A stretch of DNA of 64,000 bases from Coriaria nepalensis (Eukaryota; Streptophyta; Magnoliopsida; Cucurbitales; Coriariaceae): NCBI GenBank assembly GCA_027186245.1, contig CP114481.1:21855501-21919500 (forward strand), read 5' to 3'. A program made the translations under genes and the position numbers. This document shows, in pieces, positions 39,159 to 52,589 of the stretch. Below the pieces are notes generated by a model, which saw nothing but the letters and a program-made list of their open reading frames with translations, had not been told where the DNA came from and searched no databases. How positions within the stretch are numbered: position 1 is the stretch's first letter; each line of letters starts with the position of its first letter.

Positions 39159-42000
39159 AACATTATTTTCTTACATAACTTGCAATTAATCTACTGAAGA
39201 CAACAATGCATTATTTTAGCTTTAAAAAGCATATCACTCAGTCTTTTCAATCATTAAATTGTTTGAAGGCACTTCGAACCAATTGTATTGTTGAATTTAG
39301 AACACGACTTTCATGCATAACTTGCACTTGATCTATTGAACGCAACTATTCATTTTTTTAGCCATAAAGTCATATTATTGCGTCTCTTTTAGTCATTAAA
39401 TCTTTCTAAATCACTTCGAACGAAATTCAGCCTTTAAACATGACTTTCGTTCATAACTTGCAGTTGATCTATTGAAGGCAACAATGCATTTGTTTAGCCT
39501 TAAAGTCATGTCACTGAGTCTCTTCTAGTCATTAAATCATTCTAAATTAATTCGAACGAATTCTATTTTCGCCCTTCAAACATTATTTTCTTACATAACT
39601 TGCAATTAATCTATTGAAGACAACAATGAATTATTTTAACATTAAAAAGCACATGACTCAGTCTTTTCAATCATTAAATTGTTTGAAGGCACTTCGAACC
39701 AATTCTATTTCTGAATTTAGAACACGACTTTCAAGCATAACTTGCACTTGAGCTATTGAAGGCAACTATTCAGTTTTTTAGCCTTAAAGTCATATTATTG
39801 CGTCTCTTTTAGTCATTAAATCTTTATAAATCACTTCGAACGAAATTCAGCCTTTAAACATGACTTTCGTGCATAACTTGCAGTTGATCTATTGAAGGCA
39901 ACAATGCATTTGTTTAGCCTTAAAGTCATGTCACTGAGTCTCTTCTAGTCATTAAATCATTCGAAATTAATTCGAACGAATTCTATTTTCGCCCTTCAAA
40001 CATTATTTTCTTACATAACTTGCAATTAATCTATTGAAGACAACAATGAATTATTTTAGCATTAAAAAGCACATGACTCAGTGTTTTGAATCATTAAATT
40101 GTTTGAAGGCACTTCGAACCAATTCTATTTTTGAATTTAGAACACGACTTTCATGCATGACTTGCACTTGAGCAATTGAAGGTAACTATTCATTTTTTTA
40201 GCCTTAAAGTCATATTATTGTTTCTCTTTTAGTCATTAAATCTTTCTAAATCACTTCGAACGAAATTCAGCCTTTAAACATGACTTTCGTGCATAACTTG
40301 CAGTTGATCTATTGAAGGGAACAATGCATTTGTTTAGCGTTAAAGTCATGTCACTGAGTCTCTTCTAGTAATTAAATCATTCAAAATTAATTCGAACGAA
40401 TTCTATTTTCGCCCTTCAAACATTATTTTCTTACATAACTTGCAATTAATCTATTGAAGACAACAATGAATTATTTTACCATTAAAAACCACATGACTCA
40501 GTCTTTTCAATCATTAAATTGTTTGAAGGCACTTCGAACCAATTCTATTTTTGAATTTAGAACACGACTTTCATGCATAACTTGCACTTGATCTATTGAA
40601 GGCAACTATTCATTTTTTTAGCTAAGTCATATTATTGGGTCTCTTTTAGTCATTAAATCTTTCTAAATCACTTCGAACGAAATTCGGCCATTAAACATGA
40701 CTTTCGTGCATAACTTGCAGTTGATCTATTGAAGGCAACAATGCATTTGTTTAGCCTTAAAGTCATGTCACTGAGTCTGTTCTAGTCATTAAATCATTCT
40801 AAATTAATTCGAACGAATTCTATTTTCGCCCTTCAAACATTATTTTCTTACATAACTGGCAATTAATCTACGGAAGACAACAATGCATTATTTTGGCATT
40901 AAAAAGCATATCACTCAATCTTTTCAATCATTTAATTGTTTGAAGGCACTTCGAACCAATTCTATTTTTGAATTTAGAACACGACTTGCATGCATAACTT
41001 GCACTTGAGCTATTGAAGGCAACTATTCATTTTTTAGCCTCAAAGTCATATTACTGCGTCTCTTTTAGTCATTAAATCTTTCTACATCACTTCGAACGAA
41101 ATTCAGCCTTTAAACATGACTTTCGCGTATAACTTGCAGTTGATCTATTGAAGGCAACAATGCATTTGTTTAGCCTTAAAGTCATGTCACTGAGTCTGTT
41201 CTTGTCATTAAATCATTCTTAATTAATTCGAACGAATTCTATTTTCGCCCTTTAAACATTATTTTCTTACATAACTTGCAATTAATCTACTGAAGACAAC
41301 AATGCATTATTTTAGCATTAAAAAGCATATCACTCAGTCTTTTCAATCAATTAATTGTTTGAAAGCACTTCGAACCAATACTATTTTTGAATTTAGAACA
41401 CGACTTTCATGCATAACTTGCACTTGAGCTATTGAAGGCAACTATTCATTTTTTTAGCCTTAAAGTCATATTATTGGGTCTCTTTTAGTCATTAAATCTT
41501 TCTAAATCACTTCGTACGAAATTCGGCCTTTAAACATGACTTTCCTGCATAACTTGCAGTTGATCTATTGAAGGCAACAATGCATTTGTTTAGCCTTAAA
41601 GTCATGGCACTGAGTCTCTTCTAGTCATTAAATCACTCTAAATTAATTCGAACGAATTCTATTTTCGCTCTTCAAACATTATTTTCTTACATAACTTGCA
41701 ATTAATCTACTGAAGACAACAATGCATTATTTTAGCTTTAAAAAGCATATCACTCAGTCTTTTCAATCATTAAATTGTTTGAAGGCACTTCGAACCATTT
41801 GTATTGTTGAATTTAGAACACGACTTTCATGCATAACTTGCACTTGATCTATTGAACGCAACTATTCATTTTTTTAGCCATAAAGTCATATTATTGCGTC
41901 TCTTTTAGTCATTAAATCTTTCTAAATCACTTCGAACGAAATTCAGCCTTTAAACATGACTTTCGTTCATAACTTGCAGTTGATCTATTGAAGGCAACAA

Positions 42001-42420
42001 TGCATTTGTTTAGCCTTAAAGTCATGTCACTGAGTCTCTTCTAGTCATTAAATCATTCTAAATTAATTCGAACGAATTCGATTTTCGCCCTTCAAACATT
42101 ATTTTCTTACATAACTTGCAATTAATCTATTGAAGACAACAATGAATTATTTTAACATTAAAAAGCACATGACTCAGTCTTTTCAATCATTAAATTGTTT
42201 GAAGGCACTTCGAACCAATTCTATTTCTGAATTTAGAACACGACTTTCAAGCATAACTTGCACTTGAGCTATTGAAGGCAACTATTCAGTTTTTTAGCCT
42301 TAAAGTCATATTATTGCGTCTCTTTTAGTCATTAAATCTTTCTAAATCACTTCGAACGAAATTCAGCCTTTAAACATGACTTTCGTGCATAACTTGCAGT
42401 TGATCTATTGAAGGCAACAA
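42001..42420. repeat. Single 420-bp unit present in only one copy of the large duplication
   Basis: In the downstream copy, the sequence matching the end of the unit before 42001 (TTTCGTTCATAACTTG) runs directly into the sequence matching 42421 onward. The extra unit here has GAATTCGATTTTCGCC, TTTTAACATTAAAAAG and TATTTCTGAATTTAG, which resemble the unit at about 39481-39900. One unequal crossover between adjacent units explains a gain or loss of exactly 420 bp. Confidence 0.75.
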
Positions 42421-43766
42421 TGCATTTGTTTAGCCTTAAAGTCATGTCACTGAGTCTCTTCTAGTCATTAAATCATTCGAAATTAATTCGAACAAATTCT
42501 ATTTTCGCCCTTCAAACATTATTTTCTTACATAACTTGCAATTAATCTAATGAAGACAACAATGAATTATTTTAGCATTAAAAAGCACATGACTCAGTGT
42601 TTTCAATCATTAAATTGTTTGAAGGCACTTCGAACCAATTCTATTTTTGAATTTAGAACACGACTTTCATGCATGACTTGCACTTGAGCTATTGAAGGTA
42701 ACTATTCATTTTTTTAGCCTTAAAGTCATATTATTGCGTCTCTTTTAGTCATTAAATCTTTCTAAATCACTTCGAACGAAATTCAGCCTTTAAACATGAC
42801 TTTCGTGCATAACTTGCAGTTGATCTATTGAAGGCAACAATGCATTTGTTTAGCCTTAAAGTCATGGCACTGAGTCTCTTCTAGTCATTAAATCATTCGA
42901 AATTAATTCGAACGAATTCTATTTTCGCCCTTCAAACATTATTTTCTTACATAACTTGCAATTAATCTACTGAAGACAACAATGCATTAATTGAGCATTA
43001 AAAAGCATATCACTCAGTCTTTTCAATCACTAAATTGTTTGAAGGCACTTCGAACCAATTCTATTTTTGAATTTAGAACACGACTTTCATGCATAACTTG
43101 CACTCGATCTATTGAACGCAACTATTCATTTTTTTAGCCTGAAAGTCATATTATTGCGTCTCCTTTAGTCATTAAATCTTTCTGAATCACTTCGAATGAA
43201 ATTCGGCCTTTAAACATGACTTTCGTGCATAACTTGCAGTTGATCTATTGAAGGCAACAATGCATTTGTTTAGCCTTAAAGTCATGTCACTGAGTCTCTT
43301 CTTGTCATTAAATCATTCAAAATTAATTCGAACGAATTCTATTTTCTCCCTTCAAACATTATTTTCTTACATAACTTGCAATTAATCTACTAAAGACAAC
43401 AATGCAGTAATTGAGCATTAAAAAGCATATCACTCAGTCTTTTCAATCATTAAATTGTTTGAAGGCACTTCGAACCAATTCTATTTTTGAATTTAGAACA
43501 CGACTTTCATGCATAACTTGCACTTGATCTATTGAAGGCAACTATTCATTTTTTTAGCCTGAAAGTCATATTATTGCGTCTCTTTTAGTCATTAAATCTT
43601 TCTGAATCACTTCGAATGAAATTCGGCCTTTAAACATGACTGTCGTGCATAACTTGCAGTTGATCTATTGAAGGCAACAATGCATTTGTTTAGCCTTAAA
43701 GTCATGTCACTGAGTCTCTTCTAGTCATTAAATCATTCAAAATTAATTCGAACGAATTCTATTTTC

Positions 43767-44855
43767 ACCCTTCAAACATTATTTTCTTACATAACTTGCA
43801 ATTAATCTACTGAAGACAACAATGCATTATTTTAGCATTAGAAAGCATATCACTCAGTCTTTTCAATCATTAAATTGTTTGAAGGCACTTCGAACCAATT
43901 CTATTTTTGAATTTAGAACACGACTTTCATGCATAACTTGCACTTGATCTATTGAACGCAACTATTCATTTTTTTAGCCTTAAAGTCATATTATTGCGTC
44001 TCTTTTAGTCATTAAAGCTTTCTAAATCACTTCGAACGAAATTCGGCCATTAAACATGACTTTCGTGCATAAGTTGCAGTTGATCTATTGAAGGCAACAA
44101 TGCATTTGTTTAGCCTTAAAGTCATGTCAGTGAGTCTCTTCTAGTCATTAAATCATTCAAATTTAATTCGAACGAATTCTATTTTCGCCCTTCAAACATT
44201 ATTTTCTTACATAACTTGCAATTAATCTACTGAAGACAACAATGCATTAATTGAGCATTAAAAAGCATATCACTCAGTCTTTTCAATCATTAAATTGTTT
44301 GAAGGAACTTCGAACCAATTCTATTTTTGAATTTAGAACACGACTTTCATGCATAACTTGCACTTGAGCTATTGAAGGCAACTATTCATTTTTTTAGCCT
44401 TAAAGTCTTATTATTGCGTCTCTTTTAGTCATTAAATCTTTCTAAATCACTTCGAACGAAATTCAGCCTTTAAATATGACTTTCGTGCATAACTTGCAGT
44501 TGATCTATTGAAGGCAACAATGCATTTGTTTAGCCTTAAAGTCAGGTCACTGAGTCTCTTCTTGTCATTAAATCATTCAAAATTAATTCGAACGAATTCT
44601 ATTTTCACCCTTCAAACATTATTTTCTTACATAACTTGCAATTAATCTACTGAAGACAACAATGCATTATTTTAGCATTAGAAAGCATATCACTCAGTCT
44701 TTTCAATCATTAAATTGTTTGAAGGCACTTCGAACCAATTCTATTTTTGAATTTAGAACACGACTTTCATGCATAACTTGCACTTGATCTATTGAATGCA
44801 ACTATTCATTTTTTTAGCCTTAAAGTCATATTATTGCGTCTCTTTTAGTCATTAA
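43767..44855. repeat. Nested block repeated at 45447-46535 (offset 1,680 bp, 4 units)
   Basis: Shared markers are GCATTAGAAAGCATATC, CATTAAAGCTTTC, GGCCATTAAACATG, CATTCAAATTTAATTCG, TTTGAAGGAACTTCG, AAGTCTTATTATTG, AAAGTCAGGTCACTG and TTGAATGCAACTATTC. Matching ends near 44856 (AAAGCTTTC against AAATCTTTC at 46536). The same unit types recur near 50.1-51.2 kb (large duplication) and singly at about 53.8 kb. Confidence 0.8.
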
Positions 44856-45446
44856 AGCTTTCTAAATCACTTCGAACGAAATTCGGCCATTAAACATGAC
44901 TTTCGTGCATAACTTGCAGTTGATCTATTGAAGGCAACAATGCATTTGTTTAGCCTTAAAGTCATGTCACTGAGTCTCTTCTAGTCATTAAATCATTCTA
45001 AATTAATTCGAACGAATTCTATTTTCGCCCGTCAAACATTATTTTCTTACATAACTTGCAATTAATCTATTGAAGACAACAATGAATTATTTTAGCATTA
45101 AAAAGCACATGACTCAGTCTTTTCAATCATTAAATTGTTTGAAAGCACTTCGAACCAATTCTATTTTTGAATTTAGAACACGACTTTCATGCATAACTTG
45201 CACTGGAGCTATTGAAGGCAACTATTCATTTTTTTAGCATTAAAGTCATATTATTGGGTCTCTTTTAGTCATTAAATCTTCCTAAATCACTTCGAACGAA
45301 ATTCGGCCTTTAAACATGACTTTCGTGCATAACTTGCAGTTGATCTATTGAAGGCAACAATGCATTTGTTTAGCCTTAAAGTCATGTCACTGAGTCCCTT
45401 CTAGTCATTAAATCATTCAAAATTAATTCGAACGAATTCTATTTTC

Positions 45447-46535
45447 GCCCTTCAAACATTATTTTCTTACATAACTTGCAATTAATCTACTGAAGACAAC
45501 AATGCATTATTTTAGCATTAGAAAGCATATCACTCAGTCTTTTCAATCATTAAATTGTTTGAAGGCACTTCGAACCAATTCTATTTTTGAATTTAGAACA
45601 CGACTTTCATGCATAACTTGCACTTGATCTATTGAACGCAACTATTCATTTTTTTAGCCTTAAAGTCATATTATTGCGTCTCTTTTAGTCATTAAAGCTT
45701 TCTAAATCACTTCGAACGAAATTCGGCCATTAAACATGACTTTCGTGCATAACTTGCAGTTGATCTATTGAAGGCAACAATGCATTTGTTTAGCCTTAAA
45801 GTCATGTCACTGAGTCTCTTCTAGTCATTAAATCATTCAAATTTAATTCGAACGAATTCTATTTTCGCCCTTCAAACATTATTTTCTTACATAACTTGCA
45901 ATTAATCTACTGAAGACAACAATGCATTAATTGAGCATTAAAAAGCATATCACTCAGTCTTTTCAATCATTAAATTGTTTGAAGGAACTTCGAACCAATT
46001 CTATTTTTGAATTTAGAACACGACTTTCATGCATAACTTGCACTTGAGCTATTGAAGGCAACTATTCATTTTTTTAGCCTTAAAGTCTTATTATTGCGTC
46101 TCTTTTAGTCATTAAATCTTTCTAAATCACTTCGAACGAAATTCAGCCTTTAAACATGACTTTCGTGCATAACTTGCAGTTGATCTATTGAAGGCAACAA
46201 TGCATTTGTTTAGCCTTAAAGTCAGGTCACTGAGTCTCTTCTTGTCATTAAATCATTCAAAATTAATTCGAACGAATTCTATTTTCACCCTTCAAACATT
46301 ATTTTCTTACATAACTTGCAATTAATCTACTGAAGACAACAATGCATTATTTTAGCATTAGAAAGCATATCACTCAGTCTTTTCAATCATTAAATTGTTT
46401 GAAGGCACTTCGAACCAATTCTATTTTTGAATTTAGAACACGACTTTCATGCATAACTTGCACTTGATCTATTGAATGCAACTATTCATTTTTTTAGCCT
46501 TAAAGTCATATTATTGCGTCTCTTTTAGTCATTAA
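45447..46535. repeat. Second copy of the nested 4-unit-offset block
   Basis: This copy lies between the two arms of the large duplication. Its markers match 43767-44855, so it was added after or at the edge of that event. The transition at about 46536-46543 coincides with the left edge of the downstream arm and is therefore a candidate recombination junction. Confidence 0.78.
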
Positions 46536-46542
46536 ATCTTTC

Positions 46543-49500
46543 TAAATCACTTCGAACGAAATTCAGCCTTTAAACATGACTTTCGTGCATAACTTGCAGT
46601 TGATCTATTGAAGGCAACAATGCATTTGTTTAGCCTTAAAGTCATGTCACTGAGTCTCTTCTAGTCATTAAATCATTCGAAATTAATTCGAACGAATTCT
46701 ATTTTCGCCCTTCAAACATTATTTTCTTACATAACTTGCAATTAATCTATTGAAGACAACAATGAATTATTTTAGCATTAAAAAGCACATGACTCAGTGT
46801 TTTGAATCATTAAATTGTTTGAAGGCACTTCGAACCAATTCTATTTTTGAATTTAGAACACGACTTTCATGCATGACTTGCACTTGAGCTATTGAAGGTA
46901 ACTATTCATTTTTTTAGCCTTAAAGTCATATTATTGCGTCTCTTTTAGTCATTAAATCTTTCTAAATCACTTCGAACGAAATTCAGCCTTTAAACATGAC
47001 TTTCGTGCATAACTTGCAGTTGATCTATTGAAGGCAACAATGCATTTGTTTAGCGTTAAAGTCATGTCACTGAGTCTCTTCTAGTAATTAAATCATTCAA
47101 AATTAATTCGAACGAATTCTATTTTCGCCCTTCAAACATTATTTTCTTACATAACTTGCAATTAATCTATTGAAGACAACAATGAATTATTTTACCATTA
47201 AAAACCACATGACTCAGTCTTTTCAATCATTAAATTGTTTGAAGGCACTTCGAACCAATTCTATTTTTGAATAACACGACTTTCATGCATAACTTGCACT
47301 TGATCTATTGAAGGCAACTATTCATTTTTTTAGCCTTAAAGTCATATTATTGCATCTCTTTTAGTCATTAAATCTTTCTAAATCACTTCGAACGAAATTC
47401 GGCCATTAAACATGACTTTCGTGCATAACTTGCAGTTGATCTATTGAAGGCAACAATGCATTTGTTTAGCCTTAAAGTCATGTCACTGAGTCTGTTCTAG
47501 TCATTAAATCATTCTAAATTAATTCGAACGAATTCTATTTTCGCCCTTCAAACATTATTTTCTTACATAACTGGCAATTAATCTACGGAAGACAACAATG
47601 CATTATTTTGGCATTAAAAAGCATATCACTCAATCTTTTCAATCATTTAATTGTTTGAAGGCACTTCGAACCAATTCTATTTTTGAATTTAGAACACGAC
47701 TTGCATGCATAACTTGCACTTGAGCTATTGAAGGCAACTATTCATTTTTTAGCCTCAAAGTCATATTACTGCGTCTCTTTTAGTCATTAAATCTTTCTAC
47801 ATCACTTCGAACGAAATTCAGCCTTTAAACATGACTTTCGCGTATAACTTGCAGTTGATCTATTGAAGGCAACAATGCATTTGTTTAGCCTTAAAGTCAT
47901 GTCACTGAGTCTGTTCTTGTCATTAAATCATTCTTAATTAATTCGAACGAATTCTATTTTCGCCCTTTAAACATTATTTTCTTACATAACTTGCAATTAA
48001 TCTACTGAAGACAACAATGCATTATTTTAGCATTAAAAAGCATATCACTCAGTCTTTTCAATCAATTAATTGTTTGAAAGCACTTCGAACCAATACTATT
48101 TTTGAATTTAGAACACGACTTTCATGCATAACTTGCACTTGAGCTATTGAAGGCAACTATTCATTTTTTTAGCCTTAAAGTCATATTATTGGGTCTCTTT
48201 TAGTCATTAAATCTTTCTAAATCACTTCGTACGAAATTCGGCCTTTAAACATGACTTTCCTGCATAACTTGCAGTTGATCTATTGAAGGCAACAATGCAT
48301 TTGTTTAGCCTTAAAGTCATGGCACTGAGTCTCTTCTAGTCATTAAATCACTCTAAATTAATTCGAACGAATTCTATTTTCGCTCTTCAAACATTATTTT
48401 CTTACATAACTTGCAATTAATCTACTGAAGACAACAATGCATTATTTTAGCTTTAAAAAGCATATCACTCAGTCTTTTCAATCATTAAATTGTTTGAAGG
48501 CACTTCGAACAATTTGTATTGTTGAATTTAGAACACGACTTTCATGCATAACTTGCACTTGATCTATTGAACGCAACTATTCATTTTTTTAGCCATAAAG
48601 TCATACTATTGCGTCTCTTTTAGTCATTAAATCTTTCTAAATCACTTCGAACGAAATTCAGCCTTTAAACATGACTTTCGTTCATAACTTGCAGTTGATC
48701 TATTGAAGGCAACAATGCATTTGTTTAGCCTTAAAGTCATGTCACTGAGTCTCTTCTAGTCATTAAATCATTCGAAATTAATTCGAACAAATTCTATTTT
48801 CGCCCTTCAAACATTATTTTCTTACATAACTTGCAATTAATCTATTGAAGACAACAATGAATTATTTTAGCATTAAAAAGCACATGACTCAGTGTTTTCA
48901 ATCATTAAATTGTTTGAAGGCACTTCGAACCAATTCTATTTTTGAATTTAGAACACGACTTTCATGCATGACTTGCACTTGAGCTATTGAAGGTAACTAT
49001 TCATTTTTTTAGCCTTAAAGTCATATTATTGCGTCTCTTTTAGTCATTAAATCTTTCTAAATCACTTCGAACGAAATTCAGCCTTTAAACATGACTTTCG
49101 CGCATAACTTGCAGTTGATCTATTGAAGGCAACAATGCATTTGTTTAGCCTTAAAGTCATGGCACTGAGTCTCTTCTAGTCATTAAATCATTCGAAATTA
49201 ATTCGAACGAATTCTATTTTCGCCCTTCAAACATTATTTTCTTACATAACTTGCAATTAATCTACTGAAGACAACAATGCATTAATTGAGCATTAAAAAG
49301 CATATCACTCAGTCTTTTCAATCACTAAATTGTTTGAAGGCACTTCGAACCAATTCTATTTTTGAATTTAGAACACGACTTTCATGCATAACTTGCACTC
49401 GATCTATTGAACGCAACTATTCATTTTTTTAGCCTGAAAGTCATATTATTGCGTCTCCTTTAGTCATTAAATCTTTCTGAATCACTTCGAATGAAATTCG

Positions 49501-51690
49501 GCCTTTAAACATGACTTTCGTGCATAACTTGCAGTTGATCTATTGAAGGGAACAATGCATTTGTTTAGCCTTAAAGTCATGTCACTGAGTCTCTTCTTGT
49601 CATTAAATCATTCAAAATTAATTCGAACGAATTCTATTTTCGCCCTTCAAACATTATTTTCTTACATAACTTGCAATTAATCTACTAAAGACAACAATGC
49701 AGTAATTGAGCATTAAAAAGCATATCACTCAGTCTTTTCAATCATTAAATTGTTTGAAGGCACTTCGAACCAATTCTATTTTTGAATTTAGAACACGACT
49801 TTCATGCATAACTTGCACTTGATCTATTGAAGGCAACTATTCATTTTTTTAGCCTGAAAGTCATATTATTGCGTCTCTTTTAGTCATTAAATCTTTCTGA
49901 ATCACTTCGAATGAAATTCGGCCTTTAAACATGACTGTCGTGCATAACTTGCAGTTGATCTATTGAAGGCAACAATGCATTTGTTTAGCCTTAAAGTCAT
50001 GTCACTGAGTCTCTTCTAGTCATTAAATCATTCAAAATTAATTCGAACGAATTCTATTTTCACCCTTCAAACATTATTTTCTTACATAACTTGCAATTAA
50101 TCTACTGAAGACAACAATGCATTATTTTAGCATTAGAAAGCATATCACTCAGTCTTTTCAATCATTAAATTGTTTGAAGGCACTTCGAACCAATTCTATT
50201 TTTGAATTTAGAACACGACTTTCATGCATAACTTGCACTTGATCTATTGAACGCAACTATTCATTTTTTTAGCCTTGAAGTCATATTATTGCGTCTCTTT
50301 TAGTCATTAAAGCTTTCTAAATCACTTCGAACGAAATTCGGCCATTAAACAAGACTTTCGTGCATAACTTGCAGTTGATCTATTGAAGGCAACAATGCAT
50401 TTGTTTAGCCTTAAAGTCATGTCAGTGAGTCTCTTCTAGTCATTAAATCATTCAAATTTAATTCGAACGAATTCTATTTTCGCCCTTCAAACATTATTTT
50501 CTTACATAACTTGCAATTAATCTACTGAAGACAACAATGCATTAATTGAGCATTAAAAAGCATATCACTCAGTCTTTTCAATCATTAAATTGTTTGAAGG
50601 AACTTCGAACCAATTCTATTTTTGAATTTAGAACACGACTTTCATGCATAACTTGCACTTGAGCTATTGAAGGCAACTATTCATTTTTTTAGCCTTAAAG
50701 TCTTATTATTGCGTCTCTTTTAGTCATTAAATCTTTCTAAATCACTTCGAACGAAATTCAGCCTTTAAACATGACTTTCGTGCATAACTTGCAGTTGATC
50801 TATTGAAGGCAACAATGCATTTGTTTAGCCTTAAAGTCAGGTCACTGAGTCTCTTCTTGTCATTAAATCATTCAAAATTAATTCGAACGAATTCTATTTT
50901 CACCCTTCAAACATTATTTTCTTACATAACTTGCAATTAATCTACTGAAGACAACAATGCATTATTTTAGCATTAGAAAGCATATCACTCAGTCTTTTCA
51001 ATCATTAAATTGTTTGAAGGCACTTCGAACCAATTCTATTTTTGAATTTAGAACACGACTTTCATGCATAACTTGCACTTGATCTATTGAATGCAACTAT
51101 TCATTTTTTTAGCCTTAAAGTCATATTATTGCGTCTCTTTTAGTCATTAAAGCTTTCTAAATCACTTCGAACGAAATTCGGCCATTAAACATGACTTTCG
51201 TGCATAACTTGCAGTTGATCTATTGAAGGCAACAATGCATTTGTTTAGCCTTAAAGTCATGTCACTGAGTCTCTTCAAGTCATTAAATCATTCTAAATTA
51301 ATTCGAATGAATTCTATTTTCGCCCATCAAACATTATTTTCTTACATAACTTGCAATTAATCTATTGAAGACAACAATGAATTATTTTACCATTAAAAAG
51401 CACATGACTCAGTCTTTTCAATCATTAAATTGTTTGAAAGCACTTCGAACCAATTCTATTTTTGAATTTAGAACACGACTTTCATGCATAACTTGCACTG
51501 GAGCTATTGAAGGCAACTATTCATTTTTTTAGCCTTAAAGTCATATTATTGGGTCTCTTTTAGTCATTAAATCTTTCTAAATCACTTCGAACGAAATTCG
51601 GCCTTTAAACATGACTTTCGTGCATAACTTGCTGTTGATCTATTGAAGGCAACAATGCATTTGTTTAGCCTTAAAGTCATGTCACTGAGT
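46543..51690. repeat. Downstream copy of the largest duplication
   Basis: This block carries the same rare markers as 39827-45400 but lacks the counterpart of the unit at 42001-42420, so it is one 420-bp unit shorter. A private 4-bp deletion (TTTTTGAATAACACGAC where others have GAATTTAGAACACGAC) lies at about 47272. The shared T-tract contraction at 41031 and 47746 predates the copying, whereas the 3-bp and 4-bp deletions came after it. Similarity fades from about 51650. Confidence 0.85.
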
Positions 51691-52589
51691 CTCTTCTAGT
51701 CATTAAATCATTCTAAATTAATTCGAACGAATTCTATTTTCGCCCTTCAAACATTATTTTCTTACATAACTTGCAATTAATCTACTGAAGACAACAATGC
51801 ATTAATTGAGCATTAAAAAGCATATCACTCACTCTTTTCAATCATTAAATTGTTTGAAGGAACTTCGAACCAATTCTATTTTTGAATTTAGAACACGACT
51901 TTCATGCATAACTTGCACTTGATCTATTGAGGGCAACTATTCATTTTTTTAGCCTTAAAGTCATATTATTGCGTCTCTTTTAGTCATTAAATCTTTCTAA
52001 ATCACTTCGAATGAAATTCGGCCTTTAAACATGACTTTCGTGCATAACTTGCAGTTGATCTATTGAAGGCAACAATGCATTTGTTTAGCCTTACAGTCAT
52101 GTCACTGAGTCTCTTCTTGTCATTAAATCATTCAAAATTAATTCGAACGAATTCTATTTTCGCCCTTCAAACATTATTTTCTTACATAACTTGCAATTAA
52201 TCTATTGAAGACAACAATGAATTATTTTACCATTAAAAAGCATATGACACAGTCTTTTCAATCATTAAATTGTTTGAAAGCACTTCGAACAAATTCTATT
52301 TTTGAATTTGGAACACGACTTTCATGCATAACTTGCACTTGAGCTATTGAAGGCAACTATTCATTTTTTTAGCCTTAAAGTCTTATTATTGCGTCTCTTT
52401 TAGTCATTAAATCTTTCTAAATCACTTCGAACGAAATTCAGCCTTTAAACATGACTTTCGTGCATAACTTGCAGTTGATCTATTGAAGGCAACAATGCAT
52501 TTGTTTAGCCTTAAAGTCAGGTCACTGAGTCTCTTCTTGTCATTAAATCATTCAAAATTAATTCGAACGAATTCTATTTTCACCCTTCA

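Larger units (their letters stand above)
39827..45400. repeat. Upstream copy of the largest duplication (partner 46543-51690)
   Basis: Shared markers at an offset of about 6,715 bp include GTGTTTTGAATC (40081), TTTAGCGTTAAAG (40334), CTACGGAAGAC (40868), ATTACTGCGTC (41050), TTTCGCGTAT (41121), TCAATCAATTAATTG (41343), CTTCGTACG (41511) and TTCGCTCTTC (41664). After 42420 the offset drops to 6,295 bp, with markers AACAAATTC (42491), CAATCACTAAATTG (43023), CTAAAGAC-AATGCAGTAATTG (43389) and GACTGTCGTG (43639). The difference is exactly one unit: 42001-42420 is present here and missing from the partner. A private 3-bp deletion (AGCTAAGTCAT) lies at 40620. Confidence 0.85.
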
